Below, one piece after another: positions 20,107 to 31,564 of a stretch of DNA of 64,000 nt. Numbering within the stretch: position 1 is the stretch's first letter; every line of letters begins with the position of its first letter. A program made the position numbers and the translations under genes. This DNA is from Phycomyces nitens (Eukaryota; Mucoromycota; Mucoromycetes; Mucorales; Phycomycetaceae). The DNA lies in assembly GCA_022702545.1 (NCBI GenBank), contig JAHRBC010000008.1, forward strand, positions 558,001 to 622,000, written 5' to 3'. The notes under the pieces were generated by a model, which saw only the letters and a program-made list of their open reading frames with translations, ran no database searches and had not been told where the DNA came from.

Positions 20107-20807
20107 TTAAACGGCAACGCAATAAGCTCTACCGGTGTCAAGGTTGTCGCAAAGGTGCTCGCCAACGTGGTGAAGGCCGGTGTTGTACTTGAAGAGCTGG
20201 GCCTGGGTGATACCATTCTTCTTGGCAACGCTTTCACAGCCATCGTTGGCAAGGACAGTGTAGTACTTCTTGCAGTTAGGGTCAGTGTGGGATGCAAGGT
20301 GGAGTCCACTAGTGCTGGGATGGACGGGGTTAGGATTCTGAACAGCCCTGGGAGGTATGTGAGGATTGTGTCCATTCTTGGAACCATGATGAGAGTTGGA
20401 GTGCTGGTTACCCTCGGGAGAAGAACGGCGAGCATTGTGTCTGTCATTGGAACCATGATGAGACTTGGTATGCACAGGCTTCTGTCCATAATGGGATTTT
20501 TGGGATCCACGTTCAAGACAGTAAGACCTTCCGGAGACAACCTTGCCGCAGTGAGTAGGACTCTCTCCAAGACCCTTATTCAGGCTTTGAAATTCATGGA
20601 CTGAAAGGCTAAACTCCTTGGAAATAGACACACAAGTATTGTGCTTAGTGGCTATGTAAAGCATGTTTATTAGAAACCAAAAATCTTGTATGTGTAATAT
20701 GTCAAGAAGATCTCACAAATATGTGTCTTGGTACAGGCATCAACCGGGGCTCCAGTGACCATACTAGCCAGAAAGATAGTAGAAACGGCAAGGAGAGAAA
20801 GCTTCAT
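20107..20807 (-). CDS. Secreted two-LysM protein
   Basis: Two exons: 20807-20717 and 20651-20107, joined across a 65-nt GTGAGA..CATAG intron in phase 1, giving 211 residues. Residues 1-20 (MKLSLLAVSTIFLASMVTGA) form a typical signal peptide. LysM 1 spans roughly residues 28-76 (KHNTCVSISKEFSLSVHEFQ, then CGKVVSGRSYC). The middle 75 residues are His/Ser/Asn-rich with repeated SHHGS motifs. LysM 2 lies at the C-terminus (CKKYYTVLANDGCESVAKKN, LFKYNTGLHH, LDTGRAYCVAV). Paired Cys suit an extracellular protein. LysM modules bind chitin or related glycans, so roles at the wall or as an effector are plausible but not shown. It is the only intact non-transposon gene in the duplicated block. Confidence 0.88.
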
Positions 20808-20993
20808 TGTACGGAAGGAAATGAAATGGATTGTGATGAAGAATAAATGATAAATCAAATGGATCTTATATACTTTTTCTTTCGTGGATCAAGTAAATAT
20901 AATATCTGTAATTTGCACAACTCATCCTATGATCTGACAATCCAATCTTTACGTGGTATGCCATTGCCAATATGTGAATATATTACCTTTCCT

Positions 20994-21027
<34 letters not shown>

Positions 21028-21812
21028 TGGAAAGGCCCAGGCATATTTGCCGCTCAAATTATATTGTGCAATATATTTCTTTGGCATTTCTTTTCTAATG
21101 GTTTTGCAAATCTTTAACTGCATGGTTTGTACTTGCCTAGAAACATTCTCTTTGCAAACTATCACACACATAATTCCAAAGGTTGGATTTCATCGTTCAT
21201 ACACCAACCTATAATTTTTTGTAATTGTGGTATTCTTAATATATGGATATTGGCCCCCTAAGTTTGACATTCGAGGTGCATATATTGAAGAAATTGATGG
21301 GCAGTAAAATGGTCTCTCTTTGGGAAATAATAATATCAGTACATATTGCCGGAGAGGCTGTATAAGATCATCTCTATCATAAATTAAAAATAGTAATTGC
21401 AGTATAAAGTCTCTCTGTTATTGGTGCTTATATCCAAGATATCTGGAAAATAAAAGTCGCTAAAAATGAAATATAATATTAAGATTCTCCTAAGAATAAA
21501 TTACTATATTTTTCTCGTAAATGTTATCGCAGATTTCTCTTGATTAATTTGAGAAAAACTTGGCTAGAGTCGTATTAAATTTTGATACTACATACTTTTT
21601 AAATTAATTTTCAACTGTATACATATAATAAAGTGTATTATTGTTGGGTTAAGAGCAGTAATTTTACTGCTATTGCCATGGTGATGATAAAATCAAATGT
21701 TATGGATAAATTGAGTGCATTACATGATTTTGAAGTTATTGTTAGTTTTATAATGGCAGGTCCGGAAACAGTAATATAAATGTCGATAAAAGGTCTACAT
21801 AATTGAGTCTGA

Positions 21813-21852
<40 letters not shown>

Positions 21853-21948
21853 GAAAAAGAATTATATTATGGAATAGTATTGCTGCACAGGCCATAATCA
21901 AATTCACAAATTTAAAGACGACAAAGTGTATTTCTTACATGGTTATGC
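20808..21948. other. 1.1 kb without a gene; two simple repeats
   Basis: Contains a T/A homopolymer pair at about 20991-21025 (long A run, clearly shorter in copy 2) and an (ATT)n microsatellite at about 21814-21852 (one unit more than copy 2). It presumably includes the LysM promoter and the 5' UTR of LINE A. Confidence 0.6.
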
Positions 21949-23388
21949 ATGGATATGCACCCACACACATCTTTCTCCGCAACCAAATTATTCGCAAAAA
22001 GAATATACAGCGGTTATAATACAAACATACAGGACATTATTGCCCTGAATTCAACTATGTCGACTACTGACAGTACACCACGCCGAAAAGGCGATGTGCT
22101 TCAGTGGAGCCAGGTAGCAGCAAAAACTGTACCTGCTAAAGGGAAGCTAAGACCCCGAAATGTCCCAACAACACTTTTTACTGCACCAGAATATGAATCG
22201 CTGGTCACTCAAGACCATGCTGCTGCCATTTGGGCACGTTCTCTCAACCCTGAATGTGTAGTTTTTAATCTTCGGAAGATCGTCAACGATCATGAATTTG
22301 AGAAGATCTTGACATCTCAATTCCCAGACGCAATGGGTTTGATTACCAAATTCTCCAAAACTGGAGATCTTCTTGCCGAGGTGCTTCTAGACACCGAGCA
22401 AAGTCGGCTTAAAGCTATAACCACCGGGATCGTGGTTAAAAACGAAACGATCTTGGGATCGCCTGGGATCTCAACAGACAATCCCCTCATTAGAGTAAAC
22501 CTCTACAACATTCCCCTGTGCCGCACAAACACAGAGCTTCAAGCTCCGATTGAGCAGGCTTTTCGCTCCTTTGGCAAAGTTGCTCACATCCGGGTGTATC
22601 ACACCATCAACAAGCTTTTCCGCGGAGAAGCTATGGTATTGATAGACCCCACTGCTATACCGGATCCACTTCCAATTACAAGAGAGGTGCACCTTTCTGG
22701 TACTTTTGGAGACTGTAAGATCGAAACTCGATCGAAATCTATGCCTCCCTACTGTCGATACTGCCGGAAAGAGGGCCACTTTAAGGCCAAATGTCCTACT
22801 CGACCCAAGCCTGCCGTACGATGCTATAGCTGTGGTGAGGCCGGTTATATTTCCAAGGATCCAATTTGTGTCAATTTCGACCAACTTAATAATGATAAAC
22901 CCAAGGAGCCCACTGTAGAGGAACTGTTAGCTGAACGCACAGCCATGATTGAGGAGGCAAAGAGACAAGCCCTTGCCAAAAAAGTGTCTCAATTGGCAGA
23001 AAAACGACGAGCAGATCTACTGGCTGCCGCCAATCCTGAATTTGCTGATGTTCACATGAGAGATTTGAAAGGCACTGCAATTGACAGTAACCACAATCCC
23101 GCAAATTCGGCAAACCGACCCAGCACTGAAAATCAGAACCTACCCAACGACGACGTGGAAATGCAGAAATCCGGAATGGGTAGTTCTTCCCAAGATAGCA
23201 TTTGGGAATCCAAACGACAACGTGAAATGGAAGCTGAACGCCTGCGGGAGAGGGATATAGTAAAGATATCGACAGTGGAGAGCACGATCAAACAACTAGA
23301 AAACGACAAAGATACACTGATGAACGACGAGACTGACACTGGATATCCACCCGGACCCGGCGACAACGCCACCCCCAAACATTTATGA
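21949..23388 (+). CDS. LINE A ORF1 protein (zinc-knuckle, Gag-like)
   Basis: 479 codons; the more natural start may be ATG 22057 (MSTTDSTPRRKGDVLQWSQV). The central part resembles an RNA-recognition-like ORF1 fold (VRVNLYNIPLCRTNTELQ region), followed by CCHC knuckles. The first, CRYCRKEGHFKAKC, is perfect; in the second, CYSCGEAGYISKDPIC, the His is replaced and the spacing is off. The C-terminal third is charged and predicted helical (EAKRQALAKKVSQLAEKRR). It would bind LINE RNA. The stop overlaps the ORF2 start as ATGA, implying coupled termination and reinitiation. Copy 2 differs by Arg to Cys near the start (22081). Confidence 0.85.
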   Translation: MDMHPHTSFSATKLFAKRIYSGYNTNIQDIIALNSTMSTTDSTPRRKGDVLQWSQVAAKTVPAKGKLRPRNVPTTLFTAPEYESLVTQDHAAAIWARSLNPECVVFNLRKIVNDHEFEKILTSQFPDAMGLITKFSKTGDLLAEVLLDTEQSRLKAITTGIVVKNETILGSPGISTDNPLIRVNLYNIPLCRTNTELQAPIEQAFRSFGKVAHIRVYHTINKLFRGEAMVLIDPTAIPDPLPITREVHLSGTFGDCKIETRSKSMPPYCRYCRKEGHFKAKCPTRPKPAVRCYSCGEAGYISKDPICVNFDQLNNDKPKEPTVEELLAERTAMIEEAKRQALAKKVSQLAEKRRADLLAAANPEFADVHMRDLKGTAIDSNHNPANSANRPSTENQNLPNDDVEMQKSGMGSSSQDSIWESKRQREMEAERLRERDIVKISTVESTIKQLENDKDTLMNDETDTGYPPGPGDNATPKHL

Positions 23389-26300
23389 ATAAAACATCTA
23401 TAACAATAGGGACTCTCAATGTGAGAGGTCTCAAACGCTCTGCTTCTAATATAAACTCGTCAAAACACCTACTATTCCGTCACCTCCGCAACCTCCAGAC
23501 CCCAATTTCTCTTCTCGCTCTCCAGGAAACTCACGCACATCCTGATCAATACGACTCGCTCAAAATCTGTTTTCAAGCTCATAACTGCTTGTGGACACCA
23601 CACTGTGACCTAGTATCCTTCAATCCTCTTCTTAACCTTTCACACATTTACACTTCTCTTGACAATAGAGTCCTTATTGTAGACGTCTCTCATGTCGATC
23701 TGCGAGTAGACCCATTCACAGTGATAGTTGTATACGCTCCCAGTCAACCCAACGAACGCCCAACTTTCTATTCTAATCTCACTACGGATTTGTCAGCTCG
23801 CAACTTTGATAAGCCAGTCATCCTTCTTGGAGACTTCAATTGCAATTTTCATATACACTCCTCTCATCCTATCCAATGGCAGCAATATCTTCAAGATAAT
23901 TTTGTAGATGCCATCACTCCTCCCACCTCCCCTCCCTTGCCCACATTTTCTAATGGAAGACAACGCACTGTGATAGACTTTATTCTCACCTCGCCTACGC
24001 TCCCTATATCTGCTCCGGAAGTCCAGTTTGTCAACCCTGTGTGGACAGATCATAGTCTCCTCACCATATCGATCCCTTTCTCTCGTCAATCTGGTCCGGG
24101 GGTTTGGCGTTTTAACACTAGATACCTGGCAGACGATGATTTTAAGACTGACCTTGACCAAGTCCTTGACGCAGCCGAATCTTCTCTATCGAATATACAG
24201 GACCCAACCCTCAAGTGGGACTTTTTAAAGCATACGATTAAGCTACTCGCACTCTCGTATGCAGCCAAGTATCATCGGCGCATAGTGCACAACGAAAGAA
24301 ACCTGCAACGGGAACGCTCCCGGCTTATAATCAATGATAATACTTCAGAGGTTCCTAGGCTTGAGGCCGCACTGTCTCGAGTGCAACACCACCGGACTGA
24401 AACCTTAGCCCTTCGGGCTGGTATTCGGTGGTTTGAACAGGGGGAGACCTCGTCTAAATACTTCTTCCGAGTTATCCGCCATCGCAACTCTTCACGTTCT
24501 CTCACATCGCTCCGTGATCCTGAATCAGGAGAAGACTTCCCTACTACTGCGGGAATGTTAGGACACGTTCGAGAGTTCTACACCACTTTATACACAGCCG
24601 ACCCTATTGATGATGGAGCTGCAGACATTCTTTTCAGAAACGTTCCCTCGGACACCAAGATCTCGGCCAAACAGGGTAAACGACTGGAAGCTGATATTAA
24701 AATAGACTGTCTACTCGACATACTGGCTACATGCCCCGGAGGCTCTAGTCCTGGATTAGATGGACTTCCATATTCTCTTCTTGCCAATATGTTGGACCAC
24801 AAATACGTTGGACAACTGGCCGTCTCCGTATATCAACAGGCTCTAACAGGAACATTTCCTCCGTCGTGGTTGAATACTGTGCTGGTGCTTTTACCTAAAT
24901 CTGGAGACACATCGAATCTTAAGAATTGGAGACCCATATCTTTGATCAACTGTGATGCAAAGATATTTACTAAACTTTTGACCTCTCGCCTTCGGGCCTG
25001 CATACCTCGATGCATTAACACCTTTCAAACAGGCTTCATGACACATAGATTTATTGCTGATAACGGTCTCCTTGCTAGACTTTCTATGTACCATGCACAG
25101 CTCGCCAAACACCCTGGAGTCGCCCTCTTGCTGGATCAAGAGAAGGCCTACGATAGGGTTCATCCACACTACCTACGGCGCGTTTTTTCTCTGTTCGGTA
25201 TTCCTGAATCGATTGCTAACACCATCTGCTCTCTTTTCTTCTCTACCAATATACATGTCAATGTGGATGGCCACTTGTCCGCACCTATTAAACAAGGTCG
25301 TGGATTACGACAAGGCGACCCTCTTTCTCCACTCTTGTTTAACCTGGCCTTCGAACCGCTTTTGCGCACTATTTTGGCTTCTCCCCGATTGCCTGGCTTT
25401 CAATTCGACTACCTGCCCTTCCTCCCACCGCCGGTGCCATCTTGCTCTCCTATGCCTCTCAAAGTGCTGGCATACGCAGACGATTTACTGGTATACCTCT
25501 CGGCTCCCCGTGATCTAGACCCTCTCCTTCATCTGCTCGAGATTTTTGGACGGGCATCCAACGCAAAAGTCAATATAAGCAAGACAGTTGCCATAGCTCT
25601 ATCAGGGACTTTTGTTCCTGACTGGGGTCCTGTTTTTGACGAAGCCCACATTACGTGTCTTCATGACAAGAATTCTGCTAATGCTGTACGGTATCTGGGT
25701 TTTCCACTGCACTCTCACCCACGCCAACTCGAAGTATTCCGACAGGGCATCCTCGGAAAGATCCAAAGACATGCTCAATCCCTTGCACAGAGACGCCTCT
25801 CTATTCGGGGAAAGAGCCTAGTCATCAACTCTCTGCTTCTTAGCTCACTATGGCATGTTTTGTACGTGCTACCTACTGACGAACGTTTTTTCAATACTGT
25901 CAAGAAACACTGCCGCACCTACTTGTCCTTGGGATTTCGGAGCCCTAGTTGGGCTGCCCTGTGTTTGTCCAAAGGAGTAGGTGGACTAGGATTGATTGAT
26001 CCCCAATCGCAACAACGAGCGCTTCAGCTGCGATGGATTGACCCTCTGTTACATCGACGCACGCAAGCAAACAAGTCCTTCATATTTCCATACTTACAAT
26101 TCATGCTCACTACACATCTTCAATCTCCTTCTGCTGCAACTGCCCTACTCTTCCCCGGACCAGTTACTTCTTGCCCATCTCCACTGCGACCTCTATTACA
26201 GGCTTCCGCCCTCATACTCCCTTCGTCACTCAACCTAGACTTTAGTCTACATCCATCTACCAGCCTCAGCTTCCCCTCTCATCGACATGTTCGTCCTCAG

Positions 26301-27100
26301 TGAGTACCGATGTAGAAACCGTCAACGTTGCTCAACTCTCCATCGCGGATGCCTTCTCTCTCTCCCCAAGCGGTTTTTTGATCTCCAAGTCAAACAGCGA
26401 ACTTCAGGGACGGGGAAAGAACAAAATACGAAGATACCAGAGAAAGATCGCGGACAAAACCATACAATACCAGTCATGATTTGTACACCTTCTTGACAAT
26501 CCCTTACAGAACAATGATCTACCACTGGTACCCCCTCTTGACCTCTCTCCTCTCACAAGAAGTATAACTATGGGCAAAAGATCTCTATATAACACCGCAA
26601 CATCCGACTTCCGTCGCTACATACAGCCACAAACACAGACACCCAACCTCTCCCGTGCTGCGTGGAAACGTTTCTGGAAACTTAACATTCCTCACGACAG
26701 CCGTACAGTCTGGTGGAAAGCCCTGTGGGGGCGATTGCCTACCAGAGCCTTTGTCTTTCAGAAGACCAATAATTTTGTCGAGGATGATCTCTGTGCTATT
26801 TGTCAGATGGAAGTAGACACACCAGAGCACTTCCTCATTACTTGTCCTCGGAAGAGGCTCGTATGGAGTGTAGTCCTATCCAAAGTGTGTCCGCGCTGGT
26901 CGCTAACACACCTAAACACTCTTCTTACCGCTTTGGAATACACTGACCCAACTAGTCCTAGAGAAACACAAGCTCTCGTTGGATCTACCCTACACGCAAT
27001 CTGGCGTGCTCACTGGGCCTTCGTTATAGATAATCAACCTTTTCTCCCTGGTGTGATTGCAGCCAAGGCACTAGTTGTCATCCAACGTTTTACAGACTAG
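23385..27100 (+). pseudogene. LINE A ORF2 (endonuclease-RT), C-terminus frameshifted
   Basis: Continuous for 972 codons to 26303. The APE-like endonuclease occupies about residues 1-230 (TIGTLNVRGLKR, LALQETHA, LLGDFNCNF, WTDHSLLTISI). The RT runs from about residue 440 to 780 (NWRPISLINCDAKIFTKLL, LLLDQEKAYDRVHPHYLRR, GRGLRQGDPLSPLLFN, LAYADDLLVYL). The natural protein should continue: a zf-RVT-type C-terminus (CAICQMEVDTPEHFLITC) lies in another frame at 26570-27100, with a further shift near 26490. LINE B shows the uninterrupted form. The EN and RT domains have no visible lesion, but the missing tail probably inactivates the protein unless the indels are sequencing errors. Confidence 0.85.
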
Positions 27101-27229
27101 ATTTCTCTCTTTACCCTCTTTCGTTTTGTACTTGTCATACATAGTATCCCCATAAGTTTTTCTTTGGCATAAAAAGCCAATTGCTCAGTACCAGTTGCTG
27201 AAGCCGACCAATAAATACAAAAAAAAAAA

Positions 27230-27520
27230 TTAAAATCAGTCTTACTTAATATCGTAAATATATCTTATCATAATTAGTTCAAAAAATAAACTTAATTGTA
27301 TAGTATACAGCATAGTTTGTTGCCTGTAAACGCATTAAAAGTATAATATAATACTTTTAATTCATAATGCACATTTATATTGTATGTATAAAATGAGAAA
27401 ACTCAAAGGCTTTGTCAATCTTTTCCTACGGCTTTATCTTGAAAAAAATCTAATATTTGCAGATATTGCGATGTGTTCAAATCCCGTGGACAAATGAAAT
27501 ACATTTATGGGTTGATGAGT
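27230..27520. other. AT-rich pre-insertion sequence
   Basis: Short non-coding stretch between the LINE A tail and the LINE B target site. No gene seen. Confidence 0.5.
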
Positions 27521-27534
27521 AATAATTTTGTGGC
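27521..27534. repeat. Target-site duplication of LINE B, left
   Basis: AATAATTTTGTGGC, repeated exactly at 30662-30675 after the oligo(A) tail. Confidence 0.93.
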
Positions 27535-30509
27535 ACCCCGCAAGCCCAGTGGATGTCATTAAAGCAGAAATCACTCGATTTATACAATGCTTCTCCCGCC
27601 ATACTCGTCCTTCCCTGAACGACCTGGAAGCAAGATTACAACAGCGGCGTGACCGACTCATACACCGTTTTCGACGACAGCCCGCCCAGAATTTCCAATT
27701 GCCTATCGTGGAGCGCATGCTGCAACAAGTCCAGCTGGAACGTGTCGAAAACATGGCCCTTAGGGCTGGAAAACATTGGCGGGAACAAGGTGAGACCTCG
27801 GCGGGCTACCTTAAACGCACCATTGCAACTCGACAATCCCGCAAGACCATCGCCAGCCTTTCCCACCCTGTCACCGATGCCATATGCACCACTCCCGACA
27901 CCATGACTGAGGCAGCCGCTGCCTTTTATGAAAGCTTGTATCACCCAGACCCAATTGACCAATCTGCTCTGGACGACCTGCTATCCCATCTTCATCCCGA
28001 CCTTTGTCTGTCTGAGCACACACAGTCCTCCCTCACTCGTCCCCTATCTCTACATACCATTCGCACCGGCGCATCGCGCACACCCACCTCAAGCAGTCCC
28101 GGTCCCGATGGTTTACCATACGAGATCCTTCGTTTGATCCTGGATCATCCTGTGTGTGGCGATCTTGTATCACGAGTTTACAATGACGCCCTGTCGAAAG
28201 GCATCTTCCCGGAATCCTGGAAATCCACCTGCGTTTGTCTCCTTCCTAAAAAGGGTGATTTCACCTCTCTCAAAAACTGGAGACCCATTGCTCTCATCAA
28301 CACGGATGCTAAAGTCTTCACCCGCCTCTTGAATGCTCGCATGATTCACAGTGTCACATCTCTGGTCTCCCCCTACCAAACTGGATTCGTTCAGGGTCGA
28401 TTTATTGCAGACAACGGCATGCTTACCAGGATGGTCATGGCTCAAGCAGCTAAAGAAGGCTCTACTGGTATCGGTCTTCTTTTAGACCAGGAGAAAGCAT
28501 ATGATAGGGTTCACCCCGAATATCTACGCCGTGTATTAACTCATTTTCGCTTTCCCTCCTCTCTTGTCACCTCCATATCTAACCTATTCTTCTCTACTAA
28601 GCTACAGATCAACGTAAACGGCTTCTTCTCGCGCCCTTTGCCCCAAACTCGGGGTTTGCGTCAAGGCGACCCCTTGTCTCCCATCTTGTTCAACTTGGTG
28701 TTTGAGCCTTTGTTGCGACGAGTGATCCACGACCACTCTTTCATTGGCTTCTGTCCTTCGGTACCGGTGGGCCTTACCCCACTTCCACCCGTCAAACTCC
28801 TCGCATATGCAGATGATCTGCTCGTTTTCCTGTCCAACCCTGGCCAACTATCTTTCCTTCACACCCACCTCAACACTTATGCTGCCGCCTCCAATGCCCG
28901 CATCAATTTACACAAAACGCAGGCTTTTTCTCTTTCTGGCTCGCCTTTGCCAGGCTGGGTCTCTCATCTACAGATCCACAACATCACTGACTGGCACGAT
29001 AGAACCTCCCCATCTTCTCTTCGTTACCTCGGATTTCCCATTATTTCCTCAATTGCTCAACGAGATGCATTTGGACTATCCCTCCTTTCCAAGATCGAAA
29101 ACAGTTGCACCATTCATGGCTCGAGATCCCTATCTTTCCGTGGCCGCGCCACAGTCATGAACTCCCTCATCCTAGCCCAACTTTGGCACGTCCTTCGAGT
29201 TGTCTCCTTTCCCTCCGCTTTCCTGGAAAAAATACGTTCACTGATACGGCATTTCTTCCGTTTCCGCTCATTCCCTCCCATTGCTTTAGACACCCTCTGT
29301 CTTCCCCGCCTACAAAGCGGCCTTGGGATTCTCGACCCGGTCACGCAGCAGTGTGCCCTCCAACTTCGGTGGCTCCAACCTCTCATTCTCAACCCTTTAA
29401 ACCCTCGTGGTTTAGTTCCTCCATGGATGTCATACCTTCTCAGATCCGACGACACTAACTGTGATCCCCTCCTCCCTTGGCTCTTCCCCGACGCCCGCCC
29501 TAGATCTCACAACACACTTGGGTCACCTCTTCACCTAGTCTTGAAGGCCATGGATCACCTCCCACGCAACTTCGAGAACGTCTTGACCAACCTATCCACA
29601 TGCCTTGTACTACCATTGTCGTCCATGGTTACTAACCCCCACCCTCATCCTCCTTACCGCGCATCCTGGCGTGACCTAAAAGTCCATCACCTCTACAAGA
29701 TAGACCAAGACTTAGACACTCTAGTCCCAATTGATCCCTCACGCCCTCTTCCTAGGTCGATTACCCTCAAACGCATCCTACAACGCATCCTCGCACAAAC
29801 TTTGGTCATCCACCCTGTCCTTTTCCGCGCTTGTCTTCCCACTTTCATTCTCGAATCGCGACATTTGGATATGCCTCCAAGAGGGAGCTCCCCAATCGAC
29901 CTGTCCCCTTTTCTCTCTGCCTTATCCCCTGGGCGACCATGGTCACGGCTCTCCACTCGCTCTTACCGAATGACCTGCTCCCAACACCGCACAAATGCTC
30001 GACCTATTGACCCTCCCCTCCGTCCACAACAACTCCGGTCCTTTTGGTCTTTCGCACTCCCCCACCGTGCTCGAAACGTTTGGTTTCGTGGCCTACACCA
30101 TAAACTCTCCTGCCGTGCTCTTCTCCACCGCCTGATACCGTCCACTGTAGCCTCTCTCCTATGTACAATTTGCCAACAATCTGTCGAGACGCAAGCCCAT
30201 TTCCTCTTTGACTGCCCTCAAAAATCGGCGGTGTGGATAGGCATTTGGCTAGAGTTCTTTGGCTGTTTTCCTTCGCCTAGTACCCTTTCCACCGCATTCC
30301 ACTCCTTCGTTTTTCCTTTAACGCTGGACACCACCATTCCTGCTGCCTCGGTCTTTGGCCTGGCTGTACTCGCCATATGGGACCATCACTGGGCTTTCCA
30401 CTTTCAGTCTGTTCCTTTCCAACCATCTTCCGTCCTCCGCACAGCCCGCAAATTCATCTCTCGACTCTGCTCTGAACTTTCCCTCGACCCCCAGGACTCG
30501 TCTCCATAA
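27535..30509 (+). CDS. LINE B ORF2 fragment: RT and zinc-knuckle C-terminus
   Basis: About 990 codons without a stop, but lacking any start and the endonuclease domain. It begins in the EN-RT linker (PSLNDLEARLQQRRDRL). RT motifs: NWRPIALINTDAKVFTRLL, GIGLLLDQEKAYDRVHPEYL, TRGLRQGDPLSPILFNLVFE, LLAYADDLLVFL. The C-terminal zf-RVT module reads CTICQQSVETQAHFLFDC, WAFHFQSVPFQPSS. It is related to LINE A (about half identical in the RT by eye) but a different subfamily, with a GC-rich, C-rich codon bias unlike the surrounding DNA. The absence of any frame lesion means the insertion is recent. Not expected to be translated on its own. Confidence 0.85.
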
Positions 30510-30661
30510 TCACGAATCCATATATACTTATAAAAAATAACCACAAAAACATCATATAATTTATATAACCCACAAACAAATAGTAACTTTTCTCTCTCTC
30601 TCGTCTAACAGAGAACGTTACAAATAAACTTGAGCCAAAAGAGCTCCATACAAACAAAAAA
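27535..30661 (+). mobile_element. LINE B, 5'-truncated insertion with 14-bp TSD
   Basis: 3127 bp between perfect 14-bp duplications, ending in an oligo(A) run. The left end falls between the endonuclease and RT domains. This is the usual outcome of incomplete target-primed reverse transcription. Confidence 0.93.
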
Positions 30662-30675
30662 AATAATTTTGTGGC

Positions 30676-31564
30676 TTAAACTGAACCTAGAATCATATAT
30701 TCATCATTTTATGCGATTTATGTATAAAAGATAATAATCCATGCAAATTAGAGATTTTCTGAAAACTTTGATAATGAACAGAATGTCATTGAGAGTCTAT
30801 ATTTCTATAAAACTTTGCATGTTTATAGGTATATTTTTTTTACATAATATACATGTTTTTGTTTTTTATTTTTTATTTTGATTCTTGTTTTAAAATGTCT
30901 TTCTTGTATTTCATTGCAATATGTTTAAGAGATATGTCATAAAAAATATAAAAAATTAAAAAATATGTAAAAATAGTCAAATGAATTAGAAATTCAAATA
31001 GCCACAAGTAAAATATAGCTACTGTAAACGTTTTATAGAAAATAAATGAGTAAAAAGTGATTCTACAACCAAATACATTTTATTTTTTCATTGAAAAAAT
31101 CCAAATTTTTCACATATTATATTTATTTTCTCATAATTGAGTGATTAGAATCAAATGAAAATTCTTTTATCCACTTTAACATGTTATGGCTAGTTATGTA
31201 TAAAATTACATTAATATATCTCTTGAAATGATTGAATAATCACTTGAATACTCAAGGTATCGCATAGCTCAAAGAGATTTTGATCGATAGGTGTAACATA
31301 AATCTTAATTTATGAGCTGTGATTTGCTGATTGTGTTTGTAATTAGCAGGGTAAAAGAATTCCCACGAATAGTTTTCATGCAAAGGCAGTACAGAGGATC
31401 ATTAAACTTGTTAGAGATGGACTTGATTAATACAAAGAAACAAATTGATATAATTGATATATTCAAGGTAAATTCAACAAAAAAGGTGGAGGATATGTAT
31501 GATATTGATAATAAAAAGAAATAATAAAAGAAATACAAAAATAAGAGATATAAGTATAGAAAAA
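30676..31564. other. AT-rich non-coding stretch
   Basis: About 0.9 kb, very AT-rich with T/A runs. The top-strand frame at 31312-31524 has no coding character. No terminal inverted repeat for the adjacent MULE was identified. Confidence 0.5.

Larger units (their letters stand above)
4752..24795 (+). repeat. Segmental duplication, copy 1 (partner 43967-64000)
   Basis: At least 20.0 kb is repeated in the same orientation 39.2 kb downstream. The offset drifts only from 39218 to 39205 through small indels. Homology starts inside arrays 2 and 3 and is still running at the right window edge. Substitutions noticed: 5095 A/G, 11984 A/G, 19802 G/A, 22081 C/T, 24224 T/C and 24370 C/T. Most other differences are 1-2 nt homopolymer changes. 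Confidence 0.97.
21949..27229 (+). mobile_element. LINE A, two-ORF non-LTR retrotransposon
   Basis: ORF1 with a zinc knuckle, ORF2 with an endonuclease and RT, an AATAAA at 27210-27215 and an oligo(A) tail ending at 27228. The 5' limit lies upstream of 21949 and was not determined; no target duplication was found. The C-terminal part of ORF2 is frameshifted. It belongs to the APE-endonuclease LINEs; the exact clade was not decided. Confidence 0.85.

Noticed and set aside
20092..20604. 170-codon top-strand frame and a bottom-strand frame of similar length over the LysM gene
   Set aside because: Out-of-frame shadows of the LysM coding sequence, which has a signal peptide, intron and domain support.
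21949..27229. Target-site duplication of LINE A
   Set aside because: The sequence after the oligo(A) (TTAAAATCAGTC) only weakly resembles AATTAAAAATAGT near 21385; too poor to call a boundary.
29693..30145. Antisense frames within LINE B
   Set aside because: They overlap a recognised RT/zinc-knuckle frame and have no domain.
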